Notes: generated from the sequence alone by a model not told the origin. 9,768 nt of DNA from Spirochaetaceae bacterium (GCA_031278295.1 JAITKQ010000067.1:1-9768), one strand, 5' to 3'. Shown: positions 1 through 6,440, counted from the first letter of the stretch. Program-made: numbers and translations.

Positions 1-34
1 CTTCCTTATCGGGTTGGGCAAGCGGCAAAACGTC

Positions 35-175
35 AGGGCAACGCTGATTAACTTGAGGCCAATCATCGTTGCCCTATGTATTTGCTCATTTCATTACGCA
101 AATGTGTCAACAAAGTTGACATTCGCATTAAAGTAGCATCGATTTATGAGCATTCGCATAAATCAGTGCTTGCCT
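35..175. repeat. Hairpin-rich, MITE-like intergenic repeat
   Basis: No gene is visible in the first 274 bases. Three inverted repeats lie here in a row. AGGGCAACGCTGATT (35-49) pairs with 61-75 with one mismatch and an 11-base loop. TGTCAAC (105-111) pairs perfectly with GTTGACA (115-121) around AAA. GATTTATG (141-148) pairs perfectly with CATAAATC (157-164). The two ends of the block also resemble each other in inverted orientation: it opens AGGGCAACGCTGATTAA, and the reverse complement of its end reads AGGCAAGCACTGATTTAT. This is what a short non-autonomous element with degenerate terminal repeats would look like. No convincing target duplication is seen, so the MITE reading is inference; the hairpins are direct observation. 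Confidence 0.45.
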
Positions 176-258
176 AGCGGCGATTTTCGGGAATTTTATG
201 CACGAAGCGCGACAAACTCCCGGAAAAGTTGCCGGAGGCGGCGGGGAGCTTAATTTTC

Positions 259-275
259 AAAACCGGGAAGGTTTT
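259..275 (-). terminator. Weak hairpin at the 3' end of hemL copy 1
   Basis: On the minus strand the sequence reads AAAACC, five bases, then GGTTTT, starting at the last base of the hemL stop codon. The stem is short and A/T-rich, so it would be a weak intrinsic terminator at best. No better terminator is visible between this gene and the start of the window. Confidence 0.2.
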
Positions 276-1564
276 TACGATCCGCCGGCGGCAAACGTTT
301 CAGCTAGTTCCAGGGTTTGATCGATTTCGCGGGCGGTGTGGGCTGCGGAGACAAAGAGCGCCTCGAATTGGGCGGGTGCCTGGTAAACGCCTCTGTCCAG
401 CATATACGAAAAATAGCCCGCGTACCGTTTCGTGTCCGAAGTGAGCGCGGAGGAAAAATCACGTACCCTCCCGCGTGTAAAAAACAGCGAGCCTATGGAA
501 GCTATGCTATTTACCGTACAGGCGGCGTCTTTTTTTTGCATGATTTCGGCAAGGCCCCTAAACAGCCTGGCCGCCTCTTTCTCCATGGCGGGGTACAGTT
601 CCGGATGCTCGCGGAGGTAACTCAGTTGGGCTATGCCCGCCGCCATCGCTATCGGGTTGCCGGACAGCGTCCCGGCCTGGTAGACGGGGCCTAGCGGGGA
701 CACCGTCTCCATCACGTCCCGCCTGCCGCCGTAAGCCCCGACAGGCAGGCCGGCGCCTATTATCTTGCCGAAGCAGCTTAGATCGGGCCTTATGCCGAAC
801 AGTTCCTGCGCCCCGCCAAAGCCGAGCCTGAAGCCCGTGATAACCTCGTCAAATACCAGCAGAGCGCCTTCCCGCGTACATATACCGCGTAAACCTTCCA
901 GGAAGCCTTTTTCCGGCGGCACTACGCCCATGTTTGCGGCGACAGGCTCGACTATCACCGCGGCGATCTCCCCCCTGTTGCGCTCAAAGAGGGCTGCAAC
1001 GCTGTCCGTGGAATTGAAGTCGGCGACAAGCGTACAGGCGGCGACTGACGCGCTTACCCCGGCGCTGTCCGGGCTTGCCCCGCTCAGAAGGCCGGAGCCG
1101 GCCTTTACGAGCAGCCCGTCCGCGTGCCCGTGATAGCAGCCTGAGAATTTTATGATTTTGTCCCGTCCGGTGAATCCGCGGGCAACGCGCAACGCGCTCA
1201 TCGTTGCCTCCGTACCGGAATTCACCATCCTGACCATTTCGAGGGACGGCACGGCGCTTTGTAGCAGTTTCGCCATCGTAAGCTCAGCCTCGGTCGCCGC
1301 CCCGAAGCTGAGTCCGTTTTCCAGCGCGGCAAGGATCGCGTCCTTTACTACGGGGTTGTTGTGTCCCAGTATTGCCGGCCCCCACGAGCCGACATAGTCT
1401 ATGTACCTGTTGCCGTCCTCATCAAACAGGTAAGCGCCGTCCGCACGCCTGATGAAGACCGGCGTCCGCCCGACAGCCCTGTACGCACGTACAGGGCTGT
1501 TCACGCCTCCGGGCATATACTTTACCGCTTCCGAAAACAATTCATCCGATCTTGAAAATGTCAT
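275..1564 (-). CDS. hemL: Glutamate-1-semialdehyde 2,1-aminomutase, copy 1
   Basis: This 429-residue protein is a full-length cytoplasmic class-III PLP aminotransferase of the HemL type. It isomerises glutamate-1-semialdehyde to 5-aminolevulinate in the C5 tetrapyrrole pathway. The N-terminal signature GGVNSPVRAY (19-28), SGTEATMSALR (116-126), the PLP-binding DEVITGFR (239-246) and the Schiff-base lysine K267 in CFGKIIGAG are all present, as is the C-terminal AHTxREID region. Length and motifs are normal, so it should be active. The start is ATG at 1564; no strong ribosome binding site precedes it. It lies 113 bases downstream of the amidase gene on the same strand and could be co-transcribed with it. 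It is a close paralogue of the plus-strand copy at 6602-7906. The codons for residues 22-31 form a 28-base palindrome, and codons near residue 346 contain a run of eight A. Confidence in the family is very high; whether both copies serve the same pathway is unknown. Confidence 0.96.
   Translation of the reverse strand: MTFSRSDELFSEAVKYMPGGVNSPVRAYRAVGRTPVFIRRADGAYLFDEDGNRYIDYVGSWGPAILGHNNPVVKDAILAALENGLSFGAATEAELTMAKLLQSAVPSLEMVRMVNSGTEATMSALRVARGFTGRDKIIKFSGCYHGHADGLLVKAGSGLLSGASPDSAGVSASVAACTLVADFNSTDSVAALFERNRGEIAAVIVEPVAANMGVVPPEKGFLEGLRGICTREGALLVFDEVITGFRLGFGGAQELFGIRPDLSCFGKIIGAGLPVGAYGGRRDVMETVSPLGPVYQAGTLSGNPIAMAAGIAQLSYLREHPELYPAMEKEAARLFRGLAEIMQKKDAACTVNSIASIGSLFFTRGRVRDFSSALTSDTKRYAGYFSYMLDRGVYQAPAQFEALFVSAAHTAREIDQTLELAETFAAGGS
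1473..1500. repeat. Perfect 13-bp palindrome inside hemL copy 1
   Basis: ACAGCCCTGTACG (1473-1485) and CGTACAGGGCTGT (1488-1500) are perfect reverse complements around CA. The site encodes the conserved NSPVRAYRAV stretch. The homologous site in the other hemL (6666-6693) keeps the arrangement with two mismatches, so part of the symmetry comes from codon choice over a conserved peptide. In the message it would form a stable hairpin early in the coding region. Confidence 0.7.
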
Positions 1565-1596
1565 GCTTTACTTTAACCGTCTGAACACGGGATTGT

Positions 1597-1620
1597 AAGG
1601 AGGGAGGAAGGGAGGGAGGG
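1597..1620. repeat. Polypurine GGGA/GGAA tract with four GGG runs
   Basis: On the plus strand 24 consecutive purines occur, with GGG at 1602-1604, 1610-1612, 1614-1616 and 1618-1620. On the coding (minus) strand this is a C/T-rich leader between the amidase gene and hemL copy 1. It could fold as a G-quadruplex on the non-coding strand or vary in length by slippage. Neither is shown. Confidence 0.5.
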
Positions 1621-1677
1621 TGTGCTTAAAGAAACGCGCTTAACAGAAGCGGCGGATTAAGCCCTGGTAGTTTGCCG

Positions 1678-2961
1678 TTACCGGTTCGCTAGATCCGTGA
1701 AACCGCCTGATTTTTCGAATCGTTCTACAAATTCGAATATGCCCCTGTATATGGCGTCGGCAAGTTGTTCCTGTCCGGCGCTGTCCATCATCAGCTCCGC
1801 GTCCTTTTCGTTGCTTACAAAGCCAAGCTCCACGAGTACGGACGGCATCCGCGCCTTGCGCACGACAAACCACTCTTCCGCCTTTATCCCGCGTGAGGGC
1901 AGCCTGCCGCCAAATTTTTCGTTGAACTGTTTAAGTATGGACTGCGCCATCAGTACGCTTTCCGTTGTAAACTGTTCCTCCAGCATATCGTTGTATATTG
2001 AGATGATTTCTTCCGTCCCCGCCGTTTTCCTGGCGTCTATCACGTCCCGCCTGTAGTCCGGGCTGAGGTACCAGACCTCGTAGCCGCTCGCCTTTTTGTT
2101 GAAGCTGGAATTCGCGTGTATCGAGATGAATATCACCGCCTCGTTCTCTTTAAGCGGTATGGAATGCGCCCTGTTGACGCGATCTTCCAGCGTAGGGTAG
2201 GTGTCGCCGGAACGGGTGAGTATAAGTTTTTTCCCTGGGAATGCTTTATTCAGCTTTTCAAACAGTATTTTTGAAACTTTCAACGTAATGTCTTTTTCGA
2301 GTACCTTGACGCTTTTGCCGTTTACCTTGAGGCTGCCGATCGCGCCCGGGTCCTTGCCGCCGTGTCCCGGGTCGACAACTATCGCGGCAATGCTGAGGCG
2401 GGACGCCTCACCCTGTACCGATTCTTCTATGCTGCTCCTGAGCGATGCCACAAAGGTTTCGGGAAAGCGTAGCTGGCCGTCCTCCGTGTACGGCGAAGGC
2501 AGTTTTAACAAGGTTTTGTTGTCCAGCAAAAGCAGGGTTGCGCTCCCCGCCGCACCGGCCTGAAACACGGCCCGGTGCCTGCGCGAGGTGATTACCCCGG
2601 ACTGAAACAAGGGGTCCCACGACAGTTCACCGCCGATGCTGTTCATCGCCTCTTTAAGCGAAAGCGTCTTTTCCGCCTGTACTGGGGACTGCCGCCCGGA
2701 GTCCTCCGCGGCAAAAGAGACGGTAGGAAGGCCTGTCAAAAACATCAACACGGCCATAAGCGCGTAAAAGGCCGCGGCGAACCGACGCGCAAGGGGTGCA
2801 GGCTGATAGCCCGGTTTGCGGCACCCGCCGTCCGCTCCCGTCTCCAGCCCCTCCTCGCCGGGGGCTTTGGCCCTGAAAGCAGCGCTTGTCTGCCGGGGTT
2901 TTCGCCCCCTGTATGCCCGGCAAATGCGTCCGAAAAACGACGATTCGTAAGCCTCATTCAT
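1678..2961 (-). CDS. N-acetylmuramoyl-L-alanine amidase (Amidase_3), exported
   Basis: This is a zinc-dependent peptidoglycan amidase that cleaves the bond between N-acetylmuramic acid and L-alanine. From the ATG at 2961 it has 427 residues. The catalytic domain carries DPGHGGKDPG with zinc ligand H200, E222 in LEKDITL, H282 in SIHANSS and the catalytic E378 in VELGFVSN, the complete Amidase_3 set. A hydrophobic segment (about residues 59-84, RRFAAAFYALMAVLMFLTG onward, ending near VSFAAED) looks like a signal sequence or anchor. It is preceded by an unusually long basic N-terminus of about 57 residues. Between it and the catalytic domain lies a region of about 100 residues of unclear fold. 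An upstream in-frame GTG at 3003 would add 14 residues. I prefer ATG 2961 because it sits one base after the stop of the ATP-grasp gene (TAA-A-ATG), which suggests translational coupling. No strong Shine-Dalgarno sequence is seen. It could instead start further inside, nearer the hydrophobic segment. Confidence 0.9.
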   Translation of the reverse strand: MNEAYESSFFGRICRAYRGRKPRQTSAAFRAKAPGEEGLETGADGGCRKPGYQPAPLARRFAAAFYALMAVLMFLTGLPTVSFAAEDSGRQSPVQAEKTLSLKEAMNSIGGELSWDPLFQSGVITSRRHRAVFQAGAAGSATLLLLDNKTLLKLPSPYTEDGQLRFPETFVASLRSSIEESVQGEASRLSIAAIVVDPGHGGKDPGAIGSLKVNGKSVKVLEKDITLKVSKILFEKLNKAFPGKKLILTRSGDTYPTLEDRVNRAHSIPLKENEAVIFISIHANSSFNKKASGYEVWYLSPDYRRDVIDARKTAGTEEIISIYNDMLEEQFTTESVLMAQSILKQFNEKFGGRLPSRGIKAEEWFVVRKARMPSVLVELGFVSNEKDAELMMDSAGQEQLADAIYRGIFEFVERFEKSGGFTDLANR

Positions 2962-2962
2962 T

Positions 2963-4516
2963 TTATAAACTGTCCACAATGTATGCGCCGCCCTGGTAAC
3001 CACCGCGAATCAACGCCGCCCAAAATTCCCTGCCAAGCGTTCCGTCGTGCGCGAACGGCAACGGAAGGCCGGTAAGCGCCCTTACCGCGTCCAGGCTGTC
3101 CCTAATGCCGCGCCCCACATAGTCCCGAACCCCGCTGTCCAGCAAGGCCGGAAACGGAACTATGGCTTCTTCTGTCTTGCCCGCCTTACCAGGAGGCAGC
3201 GTCAGAAGCGCTTTCCGGACATCGGCGGGCACAGAAAACGCATCCGGCCCGCTCCCCTGCTTCCCGGCCAGAAACTGATCGGTAGCCGCATCGCGCGGGC
3301 CAAGCCGTAGCAGTATGCCGCGCACAGCCGCCTCCGCCGCCTCGACCGCAAGGGCGCGTCCGGGTGCGGCGCTTATCACGTTGCCGCACTTTGTCACGTT
3401 GTTTTCGGGAAAAACAACCCGCTCCCGCTCCTTCACCCTGAAAAAAATATTTTTCACGTATCTATTTTTTTCGGCAGAATTTATACTTTTTATCATGTTT
3501 ACCACGCCGGGTATCGAAATAAAGGCCCGTTCCGCGGAAACCCAGTCCCGTGTGCGCTCCAGCCCCTGCGGATTTTTGCCGTCCAGCCGTCCCAGCGCCG
3601 CCAGAATCGCGGCCTTTACCGGTTCCGCGCCGCTTGAGTACGGGTAGGTCCAGCCGGACATATAACCGCCCGAAAGCCGGGCCGCTATCTCGCCCACCAT
3701 CGGCCCCTTGCCGGTCAGTTTTATATCCCCCTTGGCCGCCCCCAGCGTCAGGCCTAGGCTCCGCACACCAGCCTTGAAGGTTTCCAGCAGAGCCGCCGCC
3801 GTCCCGCCGTCCAGCAGCGCCGGCATCGTATGCCCCATCTCGATAAAGTAGGGCGGAAAGCGTATGTGCCTGTCCGCAAGCCCGCAAACCGTTATCGTGC
3901 CGCCGCACACTATCGCGTCCACCGAGTATTCCGGCCCGTCCATGTACCCTTCCACGATTGCCCGCCCCGAACGCGAGAACCCTATCGCCTCCTCCAGCGC
4001 CGCCGCCAGTTCCTCCCCGTTATCCGCCCTCTTGCAGCCCCGGCCCCCCATGTTGTCAACGGGTTTTACCACCACGGGGTATGGAAACGGCGGTTCCGGC
4101 GGCTTGCCTCCGTAATTCCCGCGCTCTGCCACAAAGAATTCGGGGGATGGGACGCCCGCCTTCCTGAAGCAGGAACGCATACGCCCCTTGTCGGAGGCGT
4201 TCAGCGCCGCTTCGTAGGGTATTCCCGGCAGGGCGGCCTGCTCCGCGACCCAGGCAACCGTGGCGGAAAAGTCCGTACCCGCCGTCATCACGCCCGAAAG
4301 TCCCTTCCCGCCGTTTTCCGCCTTGAGCCGGAGGGCAAGCTCCGCTATCCGCTCCCTGTCCTTTAGGTCTATATGTTCAAATATGTCCGCGCCGGCGGCG
4401 CACGGCGCGTCCCTGTCGCCGTCCACGACCACGCTCTCCAGCCCAAGTTCGCCCGCTATCCGTATTGCCGGCCCCTGCATGATGCCGGCGCCAAGTATCA
4501 TCAGCCTTTCATTCAT
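2963..4516 (-). CDS. ATP-grasp domain enzyme (carbamoyl-phosphate-synthase-like ligase)
   Basis: This 517-residue cytoplasmic protein belongs to the ATP-grasp superfamily, enzymes that activate a carboxylate as acyl phosphate and join it to an amine or thiol. A Rossmann-like N-terminal segment (LMILGAGIMQGPA, 5-17) precedes SDKGRMR (108-114), the ATP-binding VVVKPVDNMGGRG (148-160, K151), VEGYMDGPEYSVD (188-200) and the metal/phosphate-binding GDIKL (263-267) and GEIAARLSGG (275-284, E276). After about residue 400 comes an extension of roughly 115 residues with no motif I recognise. The substrate cannot be read from the sequence. Its coupling to a wall amidase makes an amino-acid or peptide ligase with an envelope role attractive, but that is inference. 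The start ATG at 4516 lies in an ATGA-repeat (AATGAATGAATGAAAGG on the minus strand), with an AGGA-like site upstream; M6 preceded by GAAAGG is an alternative. A short AT-rich patch (about 3440-3490, SAEKNRYVKNIFF) interrupts an otherwise GC-rich gene. Confidence 0.85.
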   Translation of the reverse strand: MNERLMILGAGIMQGPAIRIAGELGLESVVVDGDRDAPCAAGADIFEHIDLKDRERIAELALRLKAENGGKGLSGVMTAGTDFSATVAWVAEQAALPGIPYEAALNASDKGRMRSCFRKAGVPSPEFFVAERGNYGGKPPEPPFPYPVVVKPVDNMGGRGCKRADNGEELAAALEEAIGFSRSGRAIVEGYMDGPEYSVDAIVCGGTITVCGLADRHIRFPPYFIEMGHTMPALLDGGTAAALLETFKAGVRSLGLTLGAAKGDIKLTGKGPMVGEIAARLSGGYMSGWTYPYSSGAEPVKAAILAALGRLDGKNPQGLERTRDWVSAERAFISIPGVVNMIKSINSAEKNRYVKNIFFRVKERERVVFPENNVTKCGNVISAAPGRALAVEAAEAAVRGILLRLGPRDAATDQFLAGKQGSGPDAFSVPADVRKALLTLPPGKAGKTEEAIVPFPALLDSGVRDYVGRGIRDSLDAVRALTGLPLPFAHDGTLGREFWAALIRGGYQGGAYIVDSL

Positions 4517-4540
4517 TCATTCCATCCTACACGCTTAACG

Positions 4541-4561
4541 CTGCCGCCGCCAGCCGCCGCC
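4541..4561. repeat. Short GCCGCCGCCA tandem repeat
   Basis: GCCGCCGCCA occurs twice in tandem (around 4543-4562) in the leader of the ATP-grasp gene, next to an ATTC triplication at 4510-4522. Both are short simple repeats that could vary by slippage. Confidence 0.4.
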
Positions 4562-4565
4562 AGCC

Positions 4566-4571
4566 AGTATA
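4566..4571 (-). promoter_or_regulatory. Possible -10 box for the minus-strand operon
   Basis: On the minus strand TATACT (five of six consensus bases) lies about 50 bases before the ATP-grasp start. The -35 candidate TGGAAA is poor and spaced 19 bases away. It is the best-placed candidate in the leader, but weak. Confidence 0.25.
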
Positions 4572-4620
4572 AACGCGCAGGAATTTGTATTTTCCACTTT
4601 TGGGCGCATCGCCGCCATGC

Positions 4621-4710
4621 GGCGACCGGGCTATCCGCTTCAATTCCTCAGCCCCCTGCGGGGGCTTGCGGGATTTCCGCTACTATCCCTTGCGCTCGGA
4701 AAGGGGAGGG
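4621..4710. repeat. Intergenic segment with strong hairpin, possible dispersed repeat
   Basis: AGCCCCC (4649-4655) and GGGGGCT (4659-4665) form a perfect 7-bp stem around TGC. It is flanked by CTATCCGCTTCAATTCC and GGATTTCCGCTACTATCCC-like sequence. The flanks have the feel of an interspersed intergenic repeat seen in several bacterial genomes; that is recollection, not a search. No SD-led ORF crosses it convincingly. Confidence 0.3.
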
Positions 4711-4755
4711 TTTAGCGGGGGCAGGCCGCTTTTACAGGAAGCGTCCGGGGCAAAA

Positions 4756-4974
4756 ATGACGGTTGACCGCCACCCGCATTCATCCACGAAAAATCCAATA
4801 CCATCCAGCGTTTTTGTGTTTGGAAAGTCGAGTTCCCCTAACGGGTATTTTGCCGTTGACGGCCGTACACTACCGGAAAGCATAATTTTACGCATCAAGA
4901 ATCGAAAGGTAATTTTAGGCGGCGTTGAATTGATAATACATCCATCGGAGTTATTTGCATATATGCGCGGCTAA
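4756..4974 (+). CDS. Doubtful small hypothetical protein (72 aa)
   Basis: ATG at 4756 opens a 72-residue frame ending at the TAA at 4974. The C-terminal half (GYFAVDGRTLPESIILRI, then NRKVILGGVELIIHPSEL) has an alternating hydrophobic pattern like beta strands and ordinary composition, unlike the competing frame on the other strand. No family is recognised. The ribosome binding site is poor: GGGG ends five bases before the ATG, and AGGAAG is 15 bases away. An upstream extension to 4585 would run through the hairpin repeat and looks non-coding. It could be a relic or chance ORF. Confidence 0.3.
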   Translation: MTVDRHPHSSTKNPIPSSVFVFGKSSSPNGYFAVDGRTLPESIILRIKNRKVILGGVELIIHPSELFAYMRG

Positions 4975-5243
4975 CAATTATTCAACAATAATTCCGTTAT
5001 TTCCTCCAAGGGCAAAATACGAAAGCCGCCCGGCAGGGCTTTTGCGGGGCTATTGTCTGAAATCGCACCTTCTTTTGGCTACACCCGGTTTACCAGGGCC
5101 ATATATTCGCGGTTCCCGAAACATCAAATCACCCCCGCCTACAGCCGCGTATGCCTATCGCTTTTTGCGAAGCGAAGGCAGAACCCGAACTTTGCTTTGG
5201 TATGCTACCGCGTAGCGGACTTTAAACCCGCTGGCGGGCCATA
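4975..5243. other. Non-coding stretch before the methyltransferase-like gene
   Basis: Open frames here (for example 4955-5215 on the plus strand) have no ribosome binding site and low-complexity, proline/arginine-rich translations, so none is called. A small palindrome CCGC-GTA-GCGG lies near 5208-5218. Nothing else is recognised. Confidence 0.4.
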
Positions 5244-5272
5244 TTGACAAAATACGTTCATACAACCAAAAT
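5244..5272 (+). promoter_or_regulatory. Putative sigma-70 promoter of the methyltransferase-like gene
   Basis: A consensus -35 TTGACA (5244-5249) is followed after 17 bases by CAAAAT (5267-5272, four of six -10 bases). Transcription would begin near 5279-5280, at or just before the ATG at 5280 and about 50 bases before the ATG at 5329. The perfect -35 and optimal spacing support it; the -10 is imperfect. Confidence 0.45.
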
Positions 5273-5279
5273 TACCGGT

Positions 5280-5450
5280 ATGAACAGTACGAATAAAACC
5301 AATCTCCACCCCGATTCTGAATACGCGAATGTGTCCCACGCGCATGGGAGTGTCCCCAAAGATATGGGGGGGGGGGGGGATCAAGAAGATTCTGGAAAGT
5401 CTCAGGAGATTTTGGTGGAGCGAATTTACAAATCGGTTAAATTTGTTTGA
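5280..5450 (+). other. Alternative 5' reading frame entering the poly-G tract
   Basis: ATG at 5280 (or TTG at 5244, which overlaps the -35 box) opens a frame of 56 codons that runs through the G tract and stops at 5450. The part before the tract reads MNSTNKTNLHPDSEYANV and onward. It is polar and protein-like, arguably more so than MCPTRMGVSPKIW from the ATG at 5329. With 13 instead of 14 G it would join the methyltransferase-like frame without a stop and add about 16 residues to the N-terminus. In the sequence as given it is out of frame. Confidence 0.45.
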
Positions 5451-6231
5451 AACAGACAATACCCTCCCTGTCCATAGGAATGATTGTGAAATTGAAACAA
5501 AACGGAGGTTTGAATATCCAATTTTTCTTGACCGTTTTGGGTATAAAGTGTACTCGCAAAATGATGAAGACGGAATAATCGAAGAAATATTTAAAAGGAT
5601 AGGTACTACCAACAAGAAATTTGTGGAATTCGGCATACAGAACGGACTGGAAAGCAACTGCCATTTCTTGCTGCATAAGGGCTGGAGCGGTCTATGGATT
5701 GAGGGAAGTAAGAAATATGCCGACGAAACGAGAGTGTTGTTCAAAAAAGTGCTGGAAAGCGGGCGGCTTACAGTAGTGAACGCCTTCATCACGGCGGAAA
5801 ACATAAACCGGCTTATCGATGAAGCGGGAAACATCACCGGTGAAATTGATTTATTGAGCATAGACATTGACGGCAACGATTACTGGGTGTGGGAAGCTAT
5901 AAACAGCGTAAAACCGCGCGTAGTAGCGATAGAATACAACGCCAAATTTCCGCCGGGACACGAGTGGATTATGGCGTACGATGAACATCATGTCTGGAGC
6001 GGTGATGACGAACATGGCGCGTCATTAAAAGCGTTGGAACTATTGGGGGAACGGCTTGGCTTTCAGTTGGTGGGAACAAATTTTAATGGCGTAAATGCGT
6101 TTTTTGTAAGAAAAGAGTTGGTAAAAGATTCATTCCCCCAACCTGCCACGGCGGAAAATCTGTATAACCCGGTAAGATATAAAATACGCTATATCAGCGG
6201 TCATCCAAGCCGCAAGTATACAGGAAGCTAA
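5329..6231 (+). CDS. FkbM/Methyltransf_21-like methyltransferase, putatively phase-variable
   Basis: This 300-residue frame encodes a Rossmann-type protein resembling FkbM-family SAM-dependent methyltransferases. QNDEDGIIEEIFKRI (77-91) precedes the glycine-motif-like FVEFGIQNGLESN (98-110), an acidic GLWIEGSKK (121-129), LLSIDIDGNDYWVWEA (175-190) and VVAIEYN (198-204). These enzymes commonly O-methylate sugars or secondary metabolites; the substrate here is unknown. The reading frame includes 14 consecutive G at 5366-5379, encoding W-G-G-G-G at residues 13-17. Gain or loss of one G would abolish this frame from ATG 5329. No Shine-Dalgarno precedes 5329, and a second start at 5280 lies in the frame that G13 would connect. 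The true N-terminus is therefore uncertain; the fold proper begins near residue 60. The gene is AT-richer than its neighbours, stands alone between two inverted hemL copies, and is followed by strong hairpins, which suggests acquired cargo. Confidence 0.75.
   Translation: MCPTRMGVSPKIWGGGGIKKILESLRRFWWSEFTNRLNLFETDNTLPVHRNDCEIETKRRFEYPIFLDRFGYKVYSQNDEDGIIEEIFKRIGTTNKKFVEFGIQNGLESNCHFLLHKGWSGLWIEGSKKYADETRVLFKKVLESGRLTVVNAFITAENINRLIDEAGNITGEIDLLSIDIDGNDYWVWEAINSVKPRVVAIEYNAKFPPGHEWIMAYDEHHVWSGDDEHGASLKALELLGERLGFQLVGTNFNGVNAFFVRKELVKDSFPQPATAENLYNPVRYKIRYISGHPSRKYTGS
5366..5379 (+). repeat. G14 homopolymer tract (candidate phase-variation switch)
   Basis: Fourteen consecutive G occur between GATAT and ATCAAG. 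Such runs are far longer than chance and slip during replication. Poly-G switches of this kind control surface and methyltransferase genes in Campylobacter and tpr/other genes in Treponema pallidum. Here it lies in the first 20 codons of the methyltransferase-like gene, the usual position for a translational on/off switch. The exact count could be affected by sequencing error. Confidence 0.75.
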
Positions 6232-6290
6232 ACGCATAAACGTAGGGCAAGCGCTCTCTTTCATTTATGCACGGTTTCCAACAATGGACT

Positions 6291-6345
6291 TGTTCAAGAA
6301 CCTATTTGAATGTGGGCAAAAGCCCACGGGTTCTTGAACAGGTTT
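6291..6345 (+). terminator. Strong two-part hairpin downstream of the methyltransferase-like gene
   Basis: TGTTCAAGAACC (6291-6302) pairs perfectly with GGTTCTTGAACA (6329-6340). Inside, GTGGGC (6312-6317) pairs perfectly with GCCCAC (6322-6327) around AAAA. It is followed by GGTTTTT. Sixty bases after the stop codon, this can serve as an intrinsic terminator, although the arm is unusually elaborate and may be part of a repeat element. Confidence 0.55.
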
Positions 6346-6355
6346 TTCAGCGGAA

Positions 6356-6385
6356 GTTGTTCAGAAACTGAGGTTTCTGAACAAC
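6356..6385. repeat. Perfect 13-bp inverted repeat
   Basis: GTTGTTCAGAAAC (6356-6368) and GTTTCTGAACAAC (6373-6385) are perfect reverse complements around TGAG. Its arms echo the preceding hairpin (both contain GTTCAGAA/GTTCAAGAA cores), which suggests related units. No T-run follows, so it is a poor terminator. Confidence 0.65.
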
Positions 6386-6411
6386 TCTAATGTCAGAGGG
6401 CGGTAAAACGC

Positions 6412-6430
6412 AAAGGTGACAGTCACCTTT
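6412..6430. repeat. Perfect 9-bp inverted repeat
   Basis: AAAGGTGAC (6412-6420) and GTCACCTTT (6422-6430) are separated by a single base. As DNA this is a near-perfect dyad that could be an operator; as RNA it is a tight hairpin followed by TGT. It is the third in the series of hairpins. Confidence 0.55.
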
Positions 6431-6440
6431 TGTACGGCAA

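Noticed and set aside
2961..3003. GTG at 3003 as the amidase start
   Set aside because: It would overlap the ATP-grasp gene by 41 bases without a ribosome site; ATG 2961 one base after the stop is more plausible.
3830..4366. 178-residue plus-strand frame inside the ATP-grasp gene
   Set aside because: Arg/His/Pro-rich antisense shadow of a clearly conserved enzyme.
4955..5215. 86-residue plus-strand frame
   Set aside because: No ribosome binding site, no protein-like pattern, and it crosses small dyads; treated as non-coding.
5205..5876. 223-residue minus-strand frame opposite the methyltransferase-like gene
   Set aside because: It lies antisense to the recognised Rossmann protein; its Ser/Phe/Leu-rich translation is typical of a shadow, and it has no ribosome site.
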